Assembly: GCA_018350325.1 (NCBI GenBank)
Contig: JAEVLN010000011.1
Coordinates: 2,848,449 to 2,912,448, forward strand
Source of the DNA: Globodera rostochiensis
Lineage: Eukaryota; Nematoda; Chromadorea; Rhabditida; Heteroderidae
Reading direction: 5' to 3'
Length of the DNA stretch: 64,000 bases
Position numbers and translations under genes: made by a program. The notes under the pieces are model-generated. The model did no database searches and was not told the origin of the DNA. It saw nothing but the letters and a program-made list of their open reading frames with translations. The first letter of the stretch is position 1. Each line of letters begins with the position of its first letter. Of this stretch, positions 63,291 through 64,000 are shown piece by piece.

Positions 63291-63871
63291 TCACGAATCT
63301 GATTCCCCCGCTTTGCCTGCCACCTGTCAAATGAGTTTAAAATAAATGAATAACAATTCCTTATTAAGTTTAATTACCCTGGCAAATTCCTGCATGTTTG
63401 TCGTCTTAGCAATTGGAGTTCCATAAATTCGAAACTCATCAATGATGGTTTTGTCGCCTCCTCCAACATTGTCCACCACAAAAAGTTGCAAATTAAACAC
63501 ATTCTTAAACAGTCACAAGGATTTTTGCTCGTCTCCCCCATCATTTACCTGGAACTTAACATATTTAAGGGCGACAAGTTTCTCTTCGGACATATCAATG
63601 CACTAAAAATATATAAATTTGCTTTTGTCTTCCAAATTATCTTTGTGACCTGAATTGGCTCAGTCGATTGAGCTCGGTCAAATCCGAGCGTATTGATAAT
63701 ATTCGCGAAAATTTTTACAGTTTTGGGCGCATTCTCTTTTGGGCCGCCTAATAGAATTGAGTGCACTTTGACAGGCTGTACAAAGGTCACACTGATCAGC
63801 AACTGTTCGTCACAATCACTCACGAGCGGACCAACTCCGCTCAACAAATTATGCAGATTGTTTGAGTCGTC
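63291..63871 (-). CDS. PITH-domain part of a thioredoxin-like 1 protein, 5' end outside the window
   Basis: An exon from 63871 encodes LHNLLSGVGPLVSDCDEQLLI, VQPVKVHSILLGGP and KTVKIFANIINTLGFDRAQS with TEPIQ. A later exon has VKYVKFQN-type sequence and the last ends IAKTTNMQEFARV and AGKAGESDS before the TGA at 63291-63293. This is the PITH fold with the SDCDEQLL signature of TXNL1, a proteasome-associated thioredoxin. The thioredoxin domain should lie beyond 64000. A PITH-only protein (PITHD1) is the alternative, but the ending AGKAGES matches TXNL1 better. The intron phase between the two PITH exons was not tested. Confidence 0.75.
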
Positions 63872-64000
63872 CTAAACAATCAAAACAATTAAAATGGTAA
63901 GTGTCGAGTCGGCTTTTGTTAAGTAAAATGTGCAATTCTTTTAAAATCGTTTCATTTTTACGGGAGGCCCCCTCCCCCCTCCAATTACGGCTATGTCGAC
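63872..64000. other. Intron or upstream sequence of the TXNL1-like gene
   Basis: Ends with a C-rich stretch. No exon is recognised before the window ends. Confidence 0.3.

Overview
The window reads as a nematode nuclear genome, most likely a tylenchid or other clade IV species. Short GT-AG introns (38-100 nt) follow nematode-type TTTTAG/TTTCAG acceptors. One repeat contains TTAGGC telomere-type motifs. The gene content includes a FAFA-type neuropeptide precursor, an HSP12-type small heat-shock protein and a progranulin. The species assignment is inference. Most genes below were rebuilt exon by exon, and I checked that exon lengths and phases fit together wherever coordinates are given.

Layout. 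Positions 1-3988 hold the 3' piece of one non-LTR retrotransposon joined to a near-intact second copy of the same family. That copy lies next to four exons of a DDAH gene (minus strand). Positions 4850-7035 are inverted-repeat mobile DNA. Positions 7036-13250 hold three well-supported genes: KDEL receptor, a membrane-anchored histidine acid phosphatase, and SGF29 (minus). Positions 13500-17075 hold a cluster of foldback elements whose arms are made of short tandem repeats, one of them interrupted by a hAT-type MITE. Positions 17220-20414 (minus) hold a Sld3/Treslin-like gene, a truncated ZC3H10-like gene, duplicated exon debris of the Treslin-like gene, and a fragment of a neuropeptide gene whose fuller copy lies at 23892-24846. 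Positions 21098-27258 hold a coiled-coil protein, the neuropeptide, HSP12, and a second putative secreted peptide precursor, separated by DNA rich in poly-C and poly-G tracts.

Positions 28155-41090 are almost entirely repetitive: a minisatellite, an 8.9 kb LTR retrotransposon with equal-length 378 bp LTRs, and a 3.5 kb satellite of about 50 bp units. The retrotransposon is the most unusual object here. A glycoprotein-like domain with a signal-like segment, a dibasic cleavage motif and a membrane segment lies between gag and protease/RT/integrase instead of downstream of pol. A frame change falls inside that domain, and an RGG-rich accessory ORF follows pol.

Positions 41183-63871 return to genes: the 3' end of an acetylcholine-receptor-like subunit, progranulin with a minisatellite, an SLC25A19-like mitochondrial carrier (minus), a SKP1-like gene with a long N-terminal extension, EFL1 (minus), ferritin (minus), COG1 (minus, with a minisatellite that multiplies a 3' splice site), and the PITH part of a TXNL1-like gene (minus, running off the window).

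These are unrelated housekeeping and signalling genes, not a single pathway. The structured novelty lies in the mobile and repeat fraction: a canonical -1 frameshift heptamer in the LINE, the internal-glycoprotein LTR element, foldback elements with 8-9 bp target duplications, and splice-site multiplication in COG1.
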